In this document: piece after piece, positions 36,412 to 48,178 of the stretch
How positions within the stretch are numbered: position 1 is the first letter of the stretch
Layout: each line of letters starts with the position of its first letter
Origin: Balanoglossus misakiensis
Lineage: Eukaryota > Hemichordata
NCBI GenBank assembly: GCA_040954595.2
Contig: CM082591.2
Coordinates: 10,168,001-10,232,000 of the forward strand
DNA: 64,000 nt
Direction: 5' to 3'
Notes under the pieces: model-generated
Seen by the model: the letters and a program-made list of their open reading frames with translations, nothing else
Told to the model about the DNA's origin: nothing
Database searches by the model: none
Program-made: the position numbers and the translations under genes

Positions 36412-37960
36412 TTAGGTCCCATTTGGTATATGTATTTATACCATGGTACCATACGGGATCAGTTGCACCTGTATGTATGGATGTTTGTATGTCCATCAAC
36501 ATCAAACATTTGGAAACTACTGGCATTTCACATTGATATTTAATGTGCAGACAGGGCAGTAGATGGGAGTTTGTCTAAGTGAAGTTGTCATTGCCAAAAT
36601 ATGCAAATTAGCTGGGAAAGTGTCAAATTCGTCAAAACTTGGGAACTCAACAACTACTGGGCAAATTGCTTTCAAAATTGATAATTGGTATGCATGTACC
36701 TTATGGTATCCTCTCACAATTCTACATGTTGTGAGCTAATAATGTGAATTTTCTATTTTTAAGCATTTTTTTGTCTCTTTCCACATTGTCGGTAAAAACC
36801 TACTTTTCTGGAATTGATCAGCTGACTTGTTTGAAATTTATTATGAAGCTTCATAGGTGATCTGAGTTACCAACCATAGTTTTGTTTAAATTGTTGCAAA
36901 AAATTGCGTATTTATAATTTTGGAGCAATTTTTAGGTCCCATTTGGTTTATGTACATATATACGATTGGGACCTTATGGAATCAGTTGCATTTGTATGTA
37001 TGAGTGAATGGATGAAAACCGCTGGGCATATCACTTCCATATTTAGTGTGTAGATGCAGGCGGGGCTGTAGATGGGATTTTGTTCAAATGAAATTGTCAT
37101 TGCCAAAATATTACCTATGTAAATGTGAAATTGGTCAAAAGTCAGAAACTTGACAACCACTGGTCAGATTGGTATGTCAATGAACCCCATACAGTCCTGT
37201 ATGTTGTGAGCTAATATTATGAATTTTCTAATGTTTATTAATTTTTTTGTCTTTTTCCACGTTATTGGTAAAAAAAAACTTCACTTCTGAAAGCGACAGT
37301 CCGACTCCTTCGAAATTTAGTATGAAGCTTCCTATAGGTGGTCCGAGTTACTATATTTTTGGTTCAGATTGTTGTAAAATAGGCATATTTATAATTTTGA
37401 GCAATTTTGCCAATTATGGTCAGAATGCTTTGCAATTTGGTAGGCAGATTCCCAGGGGTAACCCAAGTAAGATGTCATAAAAATGGTTAAAACTGCGTGC
37501 TTGTGTTATTGGGGATATTTTTGGCAATCTTTGTCAAAAACTGTTTTCTCTTAAACCGTTCAAACCGTTGTCAGATTGCTTTGAATTTTGGCAGGAATGT
37601 TCCTTGTAGTGGTTGAAGTAAGATGGTGTACAATTATAGAGATTTTTGCATATTTGTGTTTTTGCCACTTTTGAACAAATGTGTTTTTCTTTGAAACTGC
37701 TTTTTTGATGGCTTTGAAATATGGTAGGAATATTCCTAGGGGTAACCCAATTTTTTCTGATTGCTTTGGAAGTTAGTTAACAATTTCATAACATATGTAC
37801 ATGTATGTGCAACTTTGATTAAATTCTGGTTGTCAATATTTAGGTAGTTTGTTGTAAATTTCTTTGTTTTTGGATAGCAAATCTTTTTAACCAATTGCTC
37901 AGTTTCTGTGAAAGTTACTGTTAACAAGGAGAGTTAGTACACCCAACTTAGACTTTTACA
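36412..37960 (+). repeat. GGTCCC-hairpin dispersed repeat, copies in A
   Basis: Two starts, at 36413 (TTAGGTCCCATTTGGTATA) and 36933. The family begins with an imperfect hairpin (GGTCCCATTTGGTATA / TATACCATGGGACC), then TGTATGTATGGATG repeats, then a moderately conserved body (CATTGCCAAAATATGCAAAT, TAGTATGAAGCTTCATAGG) with a degenerate internal period of about 150 bp. No coding frame. The class is unknown to me. Confidence 0.65.
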
Positions 37961-38016
37961 CCCAACTTAGAGCTACTATGACTGGTTACTAACTTCTATA
38001 TCTATTTGATTCACAG

Positions 38017-38091
38017 ATGCTGCCTGAAATTGTCTGCATTTCAACTCGGGATTCTCTTCCTCGTCTGGGGCGAGTTTAAGACCGCTCAATG
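38017..38091 (+). other. Candidate internal exon E2 (copy B), 75 bp
   Basis: Same borders as copy A (GATTCACAG before, GTAAGCATG after). The open frame is retained. Relative to A it has four substitutions: three synonymous and one arginine-to-tryptophan. In the order E2-E3-E2-E3 the phases do not chain (E3 ends in phase 0, E2 needs two bases before it). The two pairs are therefore more plausible as alternatives, as separate transcripts, or as one decayed set. Confidence 0.33.
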
Positions 38092-39268
38092 GTAAGCATG
38101 ACTTGCTGTATATTTGCTTTTATCGGGCGTGGCACAACCGAAACAATAGGAAGCAATGTATGTCTACGAACTAATTTACACCTTCCAGTTATCAATACGT
38201 TTTTCCTTCGAATTCTAGCCTCGATTGCCTGTGATATGATCATGATGACATGAATTAAATGGTCAAGTTCAAATCTTCATGTGAAGCATAAATTAAATTT
38301 GGATGCATTTCCTTAACCATATAGCTAGAAATTACTCCCATACCAATACACGGGGAGATACCGTAATTTTGGCTGAAAGTGTGCTAGTCCAACACTATGC
38401 TTCATCAAACTGGCTAAGAGATCTATTATTATATATAGACACATGAAGGAAAGTAATGTTGTTTATAGTGAAATAAAACAATACCTTAGGCCACAAAGAA
38501 AAATATAGATCACGACACAAACAGGCTGGAGTTTTTTTCAAAAATGTGTGCATAAGATAATATTGGCCCATGGTAACCAAAGCCAAAGCAGCCCAGTTCC
38601 AAATTCGAAACTCGGCTCAGTACCAGAAACTTGCTCAAAGCTACCAAATGCACAGAAAGTTTTGAGAATCTAGATGAAAAATCACCAAGCGACTAGTGCG
38701 CTTGTCTATGTTCAATGTGTCTTCCCTGGTAACAACATGTACTTCCGCCACCATGCCATGAGATATACTGACAGCCACGTTTGAAACATTTTAGTATACT
38801 GATATTCAAAGTTTAAATGTAAAGACTTACTTTTCTATAGTAAAATAAATGTTTTATAATTGCCAACAATTTACATTCTTGCGCTAATCAGTTGTATGAA
38901 AAGTGAGGTGGATCAAATGTAAGTTTCATTTTCACAACAAACATAAAGAAATCATTGTACAGTGTTACGTAGATGTCAAAGTGTGTGTACACCTGGCGTT
39001 TAGAGATATGATGTCAGTTTCACTTGTCACCTAACTACCATGTTTGTGGTATACCCATGTGGACCACTTTACTGCAGTACTGATGTAAATGGAGTTTCAA
39101 GATCGCTGTTACAGATTTCTCTGATTCGTATTCCACGTACATTGTCGCAGCACAGTCTGACCCTATATTATACCATGTTTTGCATATTTTCACTAATTAG
39201 CATGGCCCACATAATTCTAAAGCAAGGTTGATTGGTTACTAATTGATATGCATATATTTGATTCACAG

Positions 39269-39341
39269 TCTTAAACACAGCATTTCAACGTATGCCGGAG
39301 GAGGAAGAGAATACCTAGGCCTGATCCAAGACCGCTTTCCG
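39269..39341 (+). other. Candidate internal exon E3 (copy B), 73 bp
   Basis: Identical over all 73 bases to E3 in copy A, with the same acceptor TTTGATTCACAG and a donor GTAAGC that differs from A just downstream (CACAACTTGC versus CCTACTTGC). Retained open frame as in copy A. Confidence 0.36.
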
Positions 39342-39779
39342 GTAAGCACAACTTGCTGTATACATGCTCCATAGCTTGTTTGTAAAGGCTACCTTTTCCC
39401 ATCAAATAGTGAAGTCGCCCTTTCAAAATTATGGTGGTGGCAAGCCACAACTGGTTATCATGGAGAGTCCCATATAAACTTACCAGCCCAAGCTAGCCAT
39501 GACTTTACAAATGTTTCCGTCATACTATGCAGAAAATTCTGGCTGCCTTAAATAGGTTTTCACTTTGCGCTAGGGGGTCAAATCACATTGCATTCTGGGC
39601 GAAAAGTCCACAACCCACTGTAGTAAGAGATGGAAGAAATGATACATTTTGTGTATTTCATGCTTTGGTCAAACATGTCTGTCTCTGTAGTTAGCATATT
39701 AAACTCATTAAACTTTTTTCACATTTTGTTATTTTGTCTGTTAAAAAGTTCAAGAATGACCCATTATCACTTTAGCTTA

Positions 39780-40568
39780 GGCTTCATTCACAAACACCTC
39801 TGGAGGGGGGGAGGGGAGAATTCAATTTTTTTACTGCTAATTTTCACATGCCCCCCCCCCCCCCGTACACAACCCGAAATATTTTCAAATCCCCCACCCC
39901 CTTCTGAACTGCCAAAATTTTGAAACCCCCCCCCCCCTCCATTTTCTTTCACAGAGCAAAACACATCACCTATCTATCTTGTAAAAAAGAAAAACAGCGC
40001 TCCCATGAAAAGACTTTGAAACTGATGTTTCCCCTCATCAGTGGGTATTAAAACTGAACATGGTTTTTATTTTTTAAGTATTTGTATTCTGTGTTGGGAG
40101 ACATTGTAAACCGAGAATTGAAGGGGGTGGGTGTGGGAAGGGGTGTCCCCCTCCCACGTAAGAAAATTTTATAAAGTACAGAGCTCAAAGCTGCATTTTT
40201 ATGAACCCGGCAAAAGCAAATTAACTCAACTACCGGTATGTTGGGGAGGATAAATTTAACCGTTGCCGCTCAAAGTTATCATGGGGTGGGGGCAAGTCCC
40301 CTGACCTGGGACACTAGATAAACCAGTCAATGATTGAAAGGTGTTGATGAATGGAGGGGGTGGGTGTGGGAAGGGGTGTAAAATAAAGGGCGCGAAACTG
40401 CATTTTTGTGGACTCAAAATAAATATTTAGTCGTCAAAGTTTTCAAGTCCCCCCCTTTCAGTCCCTAAATTATTTCACATCCCCCCTACATACCCTCAAT
40501 TTTTTCGAATCCCTCCCTCAATTCTCCTGCCCCCCCCCCCCCCTCCAGAGGTGTTTGTGAATGCAGCC
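39780..40568. mobile_element. 789-bp MITE with TTA target duplication
   Basis: Inverted ends GGCTTCATTCACAAACACCT and AGGTGTTTGTGAATGCAGCC, flanked by TTA (39777-39779 and 40569-40571). Copy A carries the unoccupied site (TTTAGC-TTA-TGAACTC at 35592-35594), proving insertion or exact excision. The interior is rich in long C runs and repeats a GGGGGTGGGTGTGGGAAGGGG segment twice (near 40122 and 40357). Shares the 3-bp TTA duplication and GG..TTCA end style with the macrosatellite MITE. Non-coding. Confidence 0.85.
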
Positions 40569-41269
40569 TTATGAACTCCCATTTCTTTAACATGGCAAAC
40601 ATCGGCCATCAATTGTCGACCATATGAGATTTGCATCACTCACTAAGGGTAGCTTAAGGGAGAATTGTATAGGCATGACTTGGGCTGTAAATTTGATGAA
40701 ATAGCTACATGCCTATTGTTAACAAGCAGCTGACTGTACTGAAAGACTGGAAGTGTTGTGTACTTATTTTACATATTCAATATTTGTAATTAGACCATGT
40801 CATGTATATCTTGGGGATTGCTCGATCGCAATGTCTCTGCTGGTACAATGTCCTTTTAACTTGTACAGTAATATGGTAGTGATTGTAAGTTTGTGTGCGG
40901 CATTTGTAAATTATTTTCAATTTATAAATTTTTTGTAAGTTTCTTCATTCTCAAATTGCTTGCCTAACGTACTGCTTTAAAATTTAAATTTTTGTATGAT
41001 TTTGAGTAGACTTTTTGTTTCAAAATTATTTTCGACACTTGACATTTTTGGGTGATATGATTTTACATGGAAAATCTGATTTCCCTGTAATTCGGTTGAC
41101 AGGATTTTCACCATATCTCTAAATCATGAAGTACGGTACATGTATCAGAATTGCATCAGGCCCCCAAAATTCTAGTCGCCCTTGGCAAGTAATATTAGCC
41201 ATTGTTGTCCAAGGACGTTGAAGGTACAAGTGGTTTTTACACTTACTATGTAGGCATTTTATCAGAATT

Positions 41270-42400
41270 ATTAGGTCCCATTTGGTGCAGGTATATGTAT
41301 TTATACCATGGGACCTTATGGGATCAGTTGCACATGTATATATGGATGTCTGTATGGATGTTTGTCTGTATGTCTATCAATATCAAACACTTGGAAACCA
41401 CTGGCATGTGACCTTGATATTTAGTGTGGAGATGCAGGCAGGGCAGTAGGTGGGAGTTGTCAAAATGAAGTTGTCATTGCCAAAATATGCAAATTAGCTG
41501 GGAAAGTGTCAAATTCGTCAAAACTCGGGAACTCGACAACTACTGAGCAAATTGCTTTCAAAATTGAAAATTGGTATTCCTGTAAGTTATGTTAACCTCA
41601 CACAGTTCTATATGTTGTGAGCCAATAATGTGAATTTTCTATTTTTTATGTATTTTTTGTCTCTTTCCACATTATTGGTAGAAAATCTTCTTTTCTGGAA
41701 TTGATCAGCTGACTTATTTGAAATTTAGTATGAAGCTTCATAGGTGATCTGAGTTATCATAGTTTTGTAAGGTCCCATTTGCTTTACCATGGGACCTTAT
41801 GATATCGGTGGATGTATGTATGTATGTCCGTCCACATCACAAACTTGAAAACCGCTGAGCATATGACCTCGATATTTGGTGTGTAGATGCAGGCCAGGCT
41901 GAAGATTGGAGTTTGTTCAAATGAAGCTGTCATTGCCAAAAATATGCAAATTAGCTAGGAAAATGTGAAATTGGTCAAAACTCAAACTCAACAACCACTG
42001 GTCACATTGATTTGAAAATCAGTATGCATGTACCTTATGTCTACCTCAAACAGTCCTGTATGTTTTGAGCTAATATTATCGATTTTTAATTTTTTATGCC
42101 AAAAATCTTTTATGCATTTTTTGTATTTTTCCACATTATTGGTAAAGAAATCATCATTTCTAAAAGTTATAGGCCTCATTCTTTAAATTTTAGTATGAAG
42201 CTTCTAATGGTTGTCTGAGTAACCAAAGTTTTGTTCAAATTGTTGAAAAATTTGCATATTTTAATTTTGAGCAATTTTGCCATTTTTGGTCATTTTTTTT
42301 TCTTTAAAACTGCATGCCAGATTGATTTGGTAGGCATATTCCTAAGGGTAAACTGAGTAAGATGTTGTAAAAATGTGATATTATATATTGTGTTATTGGA
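41270..42400 (+). repeat. GGTCCC-hairpin dispersed repeat, copies in B
   Basis: Starts at 41272 and 41770 with GGTCCCATTTGGTGC / TTTATACCATGGGACC hairpins and the shared body. The pair corresponds to the two starts in duplicate A, so it was duplicated with the segment. Confidence 0.65.
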
Positions 42401-43390
42401 GAGGGGGGGGGGAGGGTTACTCAAACATTTATAACACCCAGCAACTTTTGGTACTGGCAGTGTTTGTCCTCCAATGATTTCAACATCCTGCTAGGAATAC
42501 AACCTCTCCTCAACTTCATAAATATAGGGCATGACATTGCAGGTTTTTTTAGAACACTGTTTAAAATAACCCTCATCAAGCCTGTTAACTTATTTAGACA
42601 GACTATTATCCAGAATGAAACGAAACATGAATGCAATAAAAAGATCTTGTGCAATAAAAACCAAGTTGATCATAACAATTATTTGCTACGTACAACATGT
42701 ACATCACTAATAGAAGTTATGGCTATAAGCATAAACCTGTTTGTTTTGCTATCTTCACTATTCATGTTATCTGACTATATTAATACATTTGCAAGCATAC
42801 TGTTTCAGACATAGCGAATTTGATAAACATCTACAAATATATTTTTACCTGTTGAAGTTATCAAAATCCAGACACTTGACAAAAGTAGATTTTTCATCCC
42901 CTCTATAGATTGATAGTCTAACATAACAGGCAATCTGTTTCTAACAACTGCAGAAGCCTTCATAAAAAGTTGTTGGCCAGAATGAAAGCTTGGGGGGACG
43001 TAGGATTTCCTACTTTTTAGGTTATTTTTTCTATGGCCCCAAAAAGTTATGACACAAAATTGATGACCCCCCTTGGAATTTATAATCCCCCCCCCCCCTT
43101 ATCATACCCTGTCCATATTCTTATAAATGTCAATAAACGCCATACGGTCCTGTATGTTTTGTTTTGAGCTAATATTATGAATTTTCTATTTTTATTGTTT
43201 TGTCTTTTACTGCATTATTGGTAAAAAAAATCTTCCTTTCTGAAAGCGATAGTTTTTGTTCAAATTGCAAATTGTTGTGAAATTGGTATATTTATAATTT
43301 TGAGCAATTTGTATCCATATTCAAATAAATATGAAAAGAAATTTCTCACAGATATTATTTACTTTGATTATCACATACATAGCTCCGCAT
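42401..43390. other. G/C-run-bounded segment, no gene recognised
   Basis: Begins in a G-run (GAGAGGGGGGG near 42400) and includes a C-run near 43090; between them AT-rich DNA with a 116-codon frame (42464-42814) that I do not recognise. A fragment of the GGTCCC-family body (CGGTCCTGTATG..., CATTATTGGTAAAAAAA) follows at about 43144-43320. The G-run/C-run ends suggest another MITE-like insertion, but I could not define terminal repeats. Confidence 0.4.
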
Positions 43391-43401
43391 ATACCATAGT
43401 A

Positions 43402-43463
43402 TGACGTCAGACGTAGGTAAATTTGCACCACGCATTATTGTAATACCCATCCCTCTGACGTCA
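43402..43463. promoter_or_regulatory. Two perfect CRE sites
   Basis: TGACGTCA occurs at 43402-43409 and 43456-43463, 54 bp apart, in a CpG-containing stretch upstream of an ATG frame at 43571. Full 8-bp palindromic CREs are the known binding site of CREB/ATF factors. Regulatory function is inference. Confidence 0.35.
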
Positions 43464-43570
43464 CCAAACGGAACTATTTTAAACTTGTAAACAAAGTCCT
43501 CTTAGGGCGACAAAATTCAGTTCAATTGTTCGTTTTATTTCGATATTAAAAATAAGCAAAGATAAATAAA

Positions 43571-43879
43571 ATGTTTCGTATGTGTAAATATGGACGATCG
43601 ACGATTAGTTTTACCTGTGTACATTTTTATCGCACCAAAACTGTCGCGGGGTCGTCAGTGCTGAGCCAATGTCGTCGCGCTGTCGAACGAGCGACAGGTA
43701 CAAAACTGAGTATTCGCAAAAATTTTGATGCGACGATTAGAGCAAAACGGTCTAGTCATAAAGCAAAAGGCATACGAAAGGTTTCCTGCTCCAGTGAAAC
43801 CGTGACGGACGATGAAATCCAGCTGATGCGCGATAGACGGGTCCTCGCTAAAACCAGAATCGTCCAGGTCGTGACCTGA
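43571..43879 (+). CDS. Unrecognised 102-codon ATG frame
   Basis: A true ATG at 43571 opens 102 codons in DNA more CpG-rich than its surroundings, 108 bp downstream of the second CRE. The product would be basic (many K and R), with no transmembrane or signal segment that I can see and no domain I recognise. An overlapping minus-strand frame of 183 codons (43655-44206) starts at TTG and runs through a large hairpin, so base composition alone may explain both. It might be a real single-exon gene or first exon, or chance. No poly(A) signal check is possible here. Confidence 0.2.
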   Translation: MFRMCKYGRSTISFTCVHFYRTKTVAGSSVLSQCRRAVERATGTKLSIRKNFDATIRAKRSSHKAKGIRKVSCSSETVTDDEIQLMRDRRVLAKTRIVQVVT

Positions 43880-44005
43880 GTCACCTGACAGATAGACCGC
43901 ATAACATCGATCTTCAATTTTGCACAAAATAGTTCCAAATTTTATCGCAACCACAAAGAGATTTATTTGAAAATAAAAATTAGCGGATCTATGTATGTGA
44001 TAAAC

Positions 44006-44170
44006 ATATAATTCCCCCGTATTCCTCACTCGTGTACCTGCGTCGCGAACTCGTGATTCCCCGTATAGCTGTATCCCTCCTCGCCTGCGGCTCGGAGGGA
44101 TACGGCCGCTATACGGGGAATCACTCGTCCGCGACGCAGGCACACTCGTTCGAAATACGGGGGAATTATA
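44006..44170. mobile_element. 165-bp long-hairpin element
   Basis: Nearly the whole segment is an inverted repeat. Left arm ATATAATTCCCCCGTATT..., right arm ...AATACGGGGGAATTATAT, loop around TCGCCTGCGGC, with several mismatches. CG-rich relative to its surroundings. It looks like a foldback MITE. The flanks are TA-rich, so a TA duplication cannot be assigned with confidence. Confidence 0.7.
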
Positions 44171-44330
44171 TATAATAATACTATCATTCGTGCAACAACT
44201 AATCAATCAAACAGTCAATAATCATAAATTGGGAGTTCAAAAATATCTATGAGGGAGATTTAAAACCCTGTTAGCAACAACTATTTGCCATGTTTTCAGT
44301 ATTAATGTTTTGTGTAGCTTCTGCAGTTTT

Positions 44331-47300
44331 TAGGTCCCATTTGGTATGTACCATGGGCCTTATGGAATCAGTTGCGTCTGTATTTATGTATGGATGTACT
44401 GTATTTTCGCGAGTTAAATTTTTCGCGATATCGAGAGAGGCCACTGTTTCGCGAGTATTAATTTTCGCGTTCTCTTATTTCATTCACTGCATCGTTAACT
44501 TCAAAAACAATTGACGTGACTTTTTATTTTCACGTTATTTTGGCTCTCGCGTATTTGGCGAAAATTAATTGCTCGCGAAAATAAAGTGTTTTACAGTATG
44601 TCTGTCTGTTTGTATGGATGTATGTCTGTATGTCCGTCCACATCAAAAACTTGAAAACCGTTGTGCGTATCACCTCGATATTTGGTGTGCAGATGCAGGC
44701 TGGGCTGTAGATTGGAGTTTGTTAACATGAAGTTGTCATTACCAAATATATGCAAATTAGCTGGAAAAATGTGAAATTGGTCAAAACTCGCAAAACTCAA
44801 CAACTGCTGGTCAGATTGATTTGGAAATTGGTATGCAAGTACCTTATGTCTACCTCATACAGTCCTGTATGTTTTGAGCTAATTTTGATTTTCTATTTTT
44901 GATGCATTTGTTTGTATTTTTCAACATTATTGGTAAAAAATCTTCATCTGAATCTAAAATTACCGTCGAATCATCCAGTGTGAGTTAGCACTGTAATTAG
45001 CAAAAGTTATAAATCCACAGTTACCCAGCAAATTTGATATAATGCTTCACATAGGTATTGGTTTTGAACATCCTTCAGAAAGGGTATGAATATTTTAAAA
45101 TTTTTACTGTTGCAACCCAGACTAGTTTATTTCTGAATAAACAGAGAAATGACAACCGGATAGATTATTCTTCTGTACCAAAGACATATGCAGACACAAG
45201 AAATAGTCTGAACATTATCAGTACATTACTAAAACAGTGTAGGTACATTGTACTATAAACTGAGGAAGATTAGTGACTATTGTTTGCCAAAAATTTTCCC
45301 AAGTCAGTTCTCAAGCATATCAGAATAGTAGCTTTGAGTAGCAAAGTGTGATGATTTAAAATGTAAAAAGACAACACCAATCTCTAGCTCTGCTCTCAGC
45401 ACTGCAAAAGTTATCAGACAGGTAGATAGATGTTCAGTCATCCTATGTCTGTCAACACTTTTCTTTTCTGAAATCACTGGTGCAAGTGCTTTCAAATTTG
45501 GTGTGCAGGTTTCTTGGGGTAGTGAAGTACTGCGTGTTCAAATTGTGTTGAATTCTGCATATTTGTAGTTTGGAACAATTTTTTGCTGTTTTTGGAAGAA
45601 AAAAGCTAAGCTCGTAGATTACTTTGACTTTGCAGGTTTCTAGGTATGACACAAGTTGTTTCTTCAAAATATGGTGAAATTTGCATATTTGGGGGGAAAT
45701 TTTCTCTGAAATTTAGTATGGATCTCCCTGAGGTATGTGACATAATCTGTAATTTTGTATTTTGGAGACAGTTGCCTTTTTATACAAACAAAAAATCTTG
45801 TCAGAATATGCATGTCTGATTGCCATGTCCACAGGGGTGATCTAATTTTATTTACATTATAACCGAATCTGTAAAGTTTTCATAATGATCTTTAAAATAG
45901 GTACGTCTAATTGATTTGATGATTGGTATGAATTGTCCCTTGGTGATCATAGTCAATGCTTTTGAAATTCTGCTGAATATTGCATTATTATTTTGTCCGA
46001 GTCTGAATAGTAGTCATCTTCTCTGAAACCCCTTGACCTAAGTCAGGTGTCAAATAGTACAATTTGCAGATTTGTTGCATTGGAGATATTGTTGCAGTTT
46101 TTGAAATTCAAGATGGCTGCCAATGTCTGTGTTAACTCTATGGAAAAACATTTATGTAAATACTTTTCTGAAAACAAGGTGGTGAACATCACATTTTTGT
46201 TTACAAACAGTAATAGAAATAGCTATCATTGTTTCTTAAAATCTTAACTTGTAGGATTCTTTTTCAATCTCTGGCATCTGCAGAGACAATTAAACAACTC
46301 TATAAAAAGTCTTATTGCTTAGTACTGACACGAGGTGGTAAAAAGATGTGCAGCTTTTGACTTCTTACAGGCTTACACTTTGTTAGTAATATGAGTCCCT
46401 ATTGGTATTGTGCTGGGTTTTTAGGAGCTTGGGCCCCATTCCCTGGATATTTTGTACACCTTGCTCTGAAAACCTGCCACACCTATGCTTCTTGAATTTG
46501 TCACAGTTGTCCTTGCCAATGAGTGTGCACCTTGAAATTCAAATCAGTCATTTGACCTGGCAGCCATATTCAATTGAAATTTTTAAATTAATGCAAATTA
46601 GCTGGGAAAATTTGAAATTGGTCAAAACTCAGAAACTCGACAACCACTGGTCAGATTGATTTGACAATTGGTATGCAAGTACCTTATGTCAACCACATAC
46701 AGTCCTGTATTTTGAATAGTTTGAATGTTCTATTTTTAATCATTTTTTGCCTTTTTCTTCATTTTTGGTAAAAAATCTACTTTTCTAGAATTGATGAGAC
46801 GACTTCTTTGAAATTTAGTATGAAGCTTCATATAGGTGATATGAGTTACCATACTTTTGTTAAAATGTAGGAAATTTGCATATTCATAATTTTGGAGCAA
46901 TTTTGGCCTTTTTTTATTTTTTTTTTCTAAAACCGCTTGTTACATTGCTTTGAAATTTATTAGTCATATTAGGGGTAGCCCAAGTAAAATTTGCATGTAT
47001 GTTTTTCAAATCAACTTGATGAATTGAATAGTATATTTTTGGGATGATTTTTGCCATTTTTGGTCAAAACTCTTCTCAGAACCCCCCACAGTACGTGAAA
47101 TATCCCATGAAGCATTCTGATTTGTACAACCAGAGATTACTCGGTCAAACCAGGCAAAGTTCACATGTGTAGAGAAAATTGTAGACCACTAATACAAATT
47201 TTGAGAGCATGCTTTAAAGGCGAATGTTATTGTCAATTACCATTTCAAATGATAAACAAAATCATGCATTATTGAAAGAGGAGATACAAATTTTATAAAA

Positions 47301-48178
47301 TAAGCAATTGCATAGCCAGCCGATACAAAAAAGTTTGAAGTAAAACAGGGACACTTGAAACACTTGTTTAATCAAACAAAAAGATATTGATTTTTTTCTA
47401 TTGACAGAACAATGGAAATTTACATGTTAACTTTCAACAGAGACTGGCCACCTCAGTTAGTCATTGCTTCTTTCCTCTTAAGTGTGACATTTGACGTACA
47501 TGAATGAATACTTTGATTTCTATGGCTTTTAAATTTTGATTTTGAAATTTTCACTCTAATTCCTCAACATAATTTTTCTAAATAAATCTTAATACAGTTA
47601 TATGTACTTCATATCATTCTTAGTATCTAAAACAGAAAGTAATTAAATGGACAATCTCGATGATACAAATAATGGAGAATTGTGGGTAAAATATCGTACT
47701 GTTCCCCCTCTACCCCCACTGCTTTAAAATTTGATTTAAAGGGTTCAGGGTTTGTTCTCATGATAATTTACAGATTGATTTGACAATTGGTATGCAAGTA
47801 CCTTATGTCAACCACATACAATCCTGTATTTTTTGAACTAATAGTTTGAATGTTCTATTTTATGCATTTTTTGCCTTTTTCCTCATTTGTGGTAAAAAAA
47901 TCTACTTTTCTAGAATTGATGAGTCAACTTCTTTGAAATTTTAGTATGAAGCTTCATATAGGTGATATGAGTTACAAGACTTTTGTTGAAATGTTGCAAA
48001 ATTTGCATATTGATAATTTTGGAGCAATTTCAGCCTTGTTTAATTAATTTTTTTTCTCTAAAACCGCTTGTTCCATTGCTTTAAAATTTGTTAGTCATGT
48101 TAGGGGTAGCTCAAGTAAGATTTGCATGTATGTTTTTCAAATCAACTTGATGAATTGAATAGTATATTTTTGAGGGAT
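44331..48178 (+). repeat. Degenerate GGTCCC-family repeats
   Basis: A family start at 44331 (TTAGGTCCCATTTGGTATG) continues after the nested MITE at 44599. Family body fragments recur at about 46590-47060 and again at 47770-48175; the last two are paralogous (TTGACAATTGGTATGCAAGT, CTTGATGAATTGAATAGTA). Segments between (45000-46400, 47061-47750) are AT-rich with weak matches to the same body and no recognised gene. Confidence 0.55.
44399..44596. mobile_element. 198-bp MITE with TA duplication
   Basis: Inverted ends CTGTATTTTCGCGAG (left) and CTCGCGAAAATAAAG...TTTTACAG (right), flanked by TA at 44397-44398 and 44597-44598. It interrupts a GGTCCC-family repeat whose TGTATGGATG tract continues on both sides. 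TA duplication is typical of Tc1/mariner-type elements; class is inference. Confidence 0.75.

Larger units (their letters stand above)
31541..37510. repeat. Segmental duplication, copy A
   Basis: Starts near CTTCTATGACTGGTTACTAAC and matches copy B (from 37967) in order: two candidate exons, a stretch with TTTACAAATGTTTTCGTCATAC, a stretch with ATCAGGCCCCCAAAATTCTAG, then GGTCCC-family repeats. Overall similarity is high but with many substitutions. A alone has the TTAA MITE (31907-32253) and a 2.5-kb segment (about 32797-35289). The end is diffuse because both copies run into the same dispersed repeat. Confidence 0.85.
37967..42400. repeat. Segmental duplication, copy B
   Basis: Lies in direct orientation right after copy A. 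It contains E2 and E3 copies, the empty TTAA site (38313-38316), a segment of about 620 bp absent from A (38533-39155) and a 789-bp MITE absent from A. The B-only 620-bp segment has no recognised content and no clear terminal repeats. Confidence 0.83.

Noticed and set aside
39630-39923. 97-codon proline-rich frame
   Set aside because: Crosses the left end of the TTA MITE; the prolines come from C runs.
43655-44206. 183-codon minus-strand frame
   Set aside because: TTG start and passage through a near-perfect hairpin; likely a composition effect opposite the 102-codon frame.
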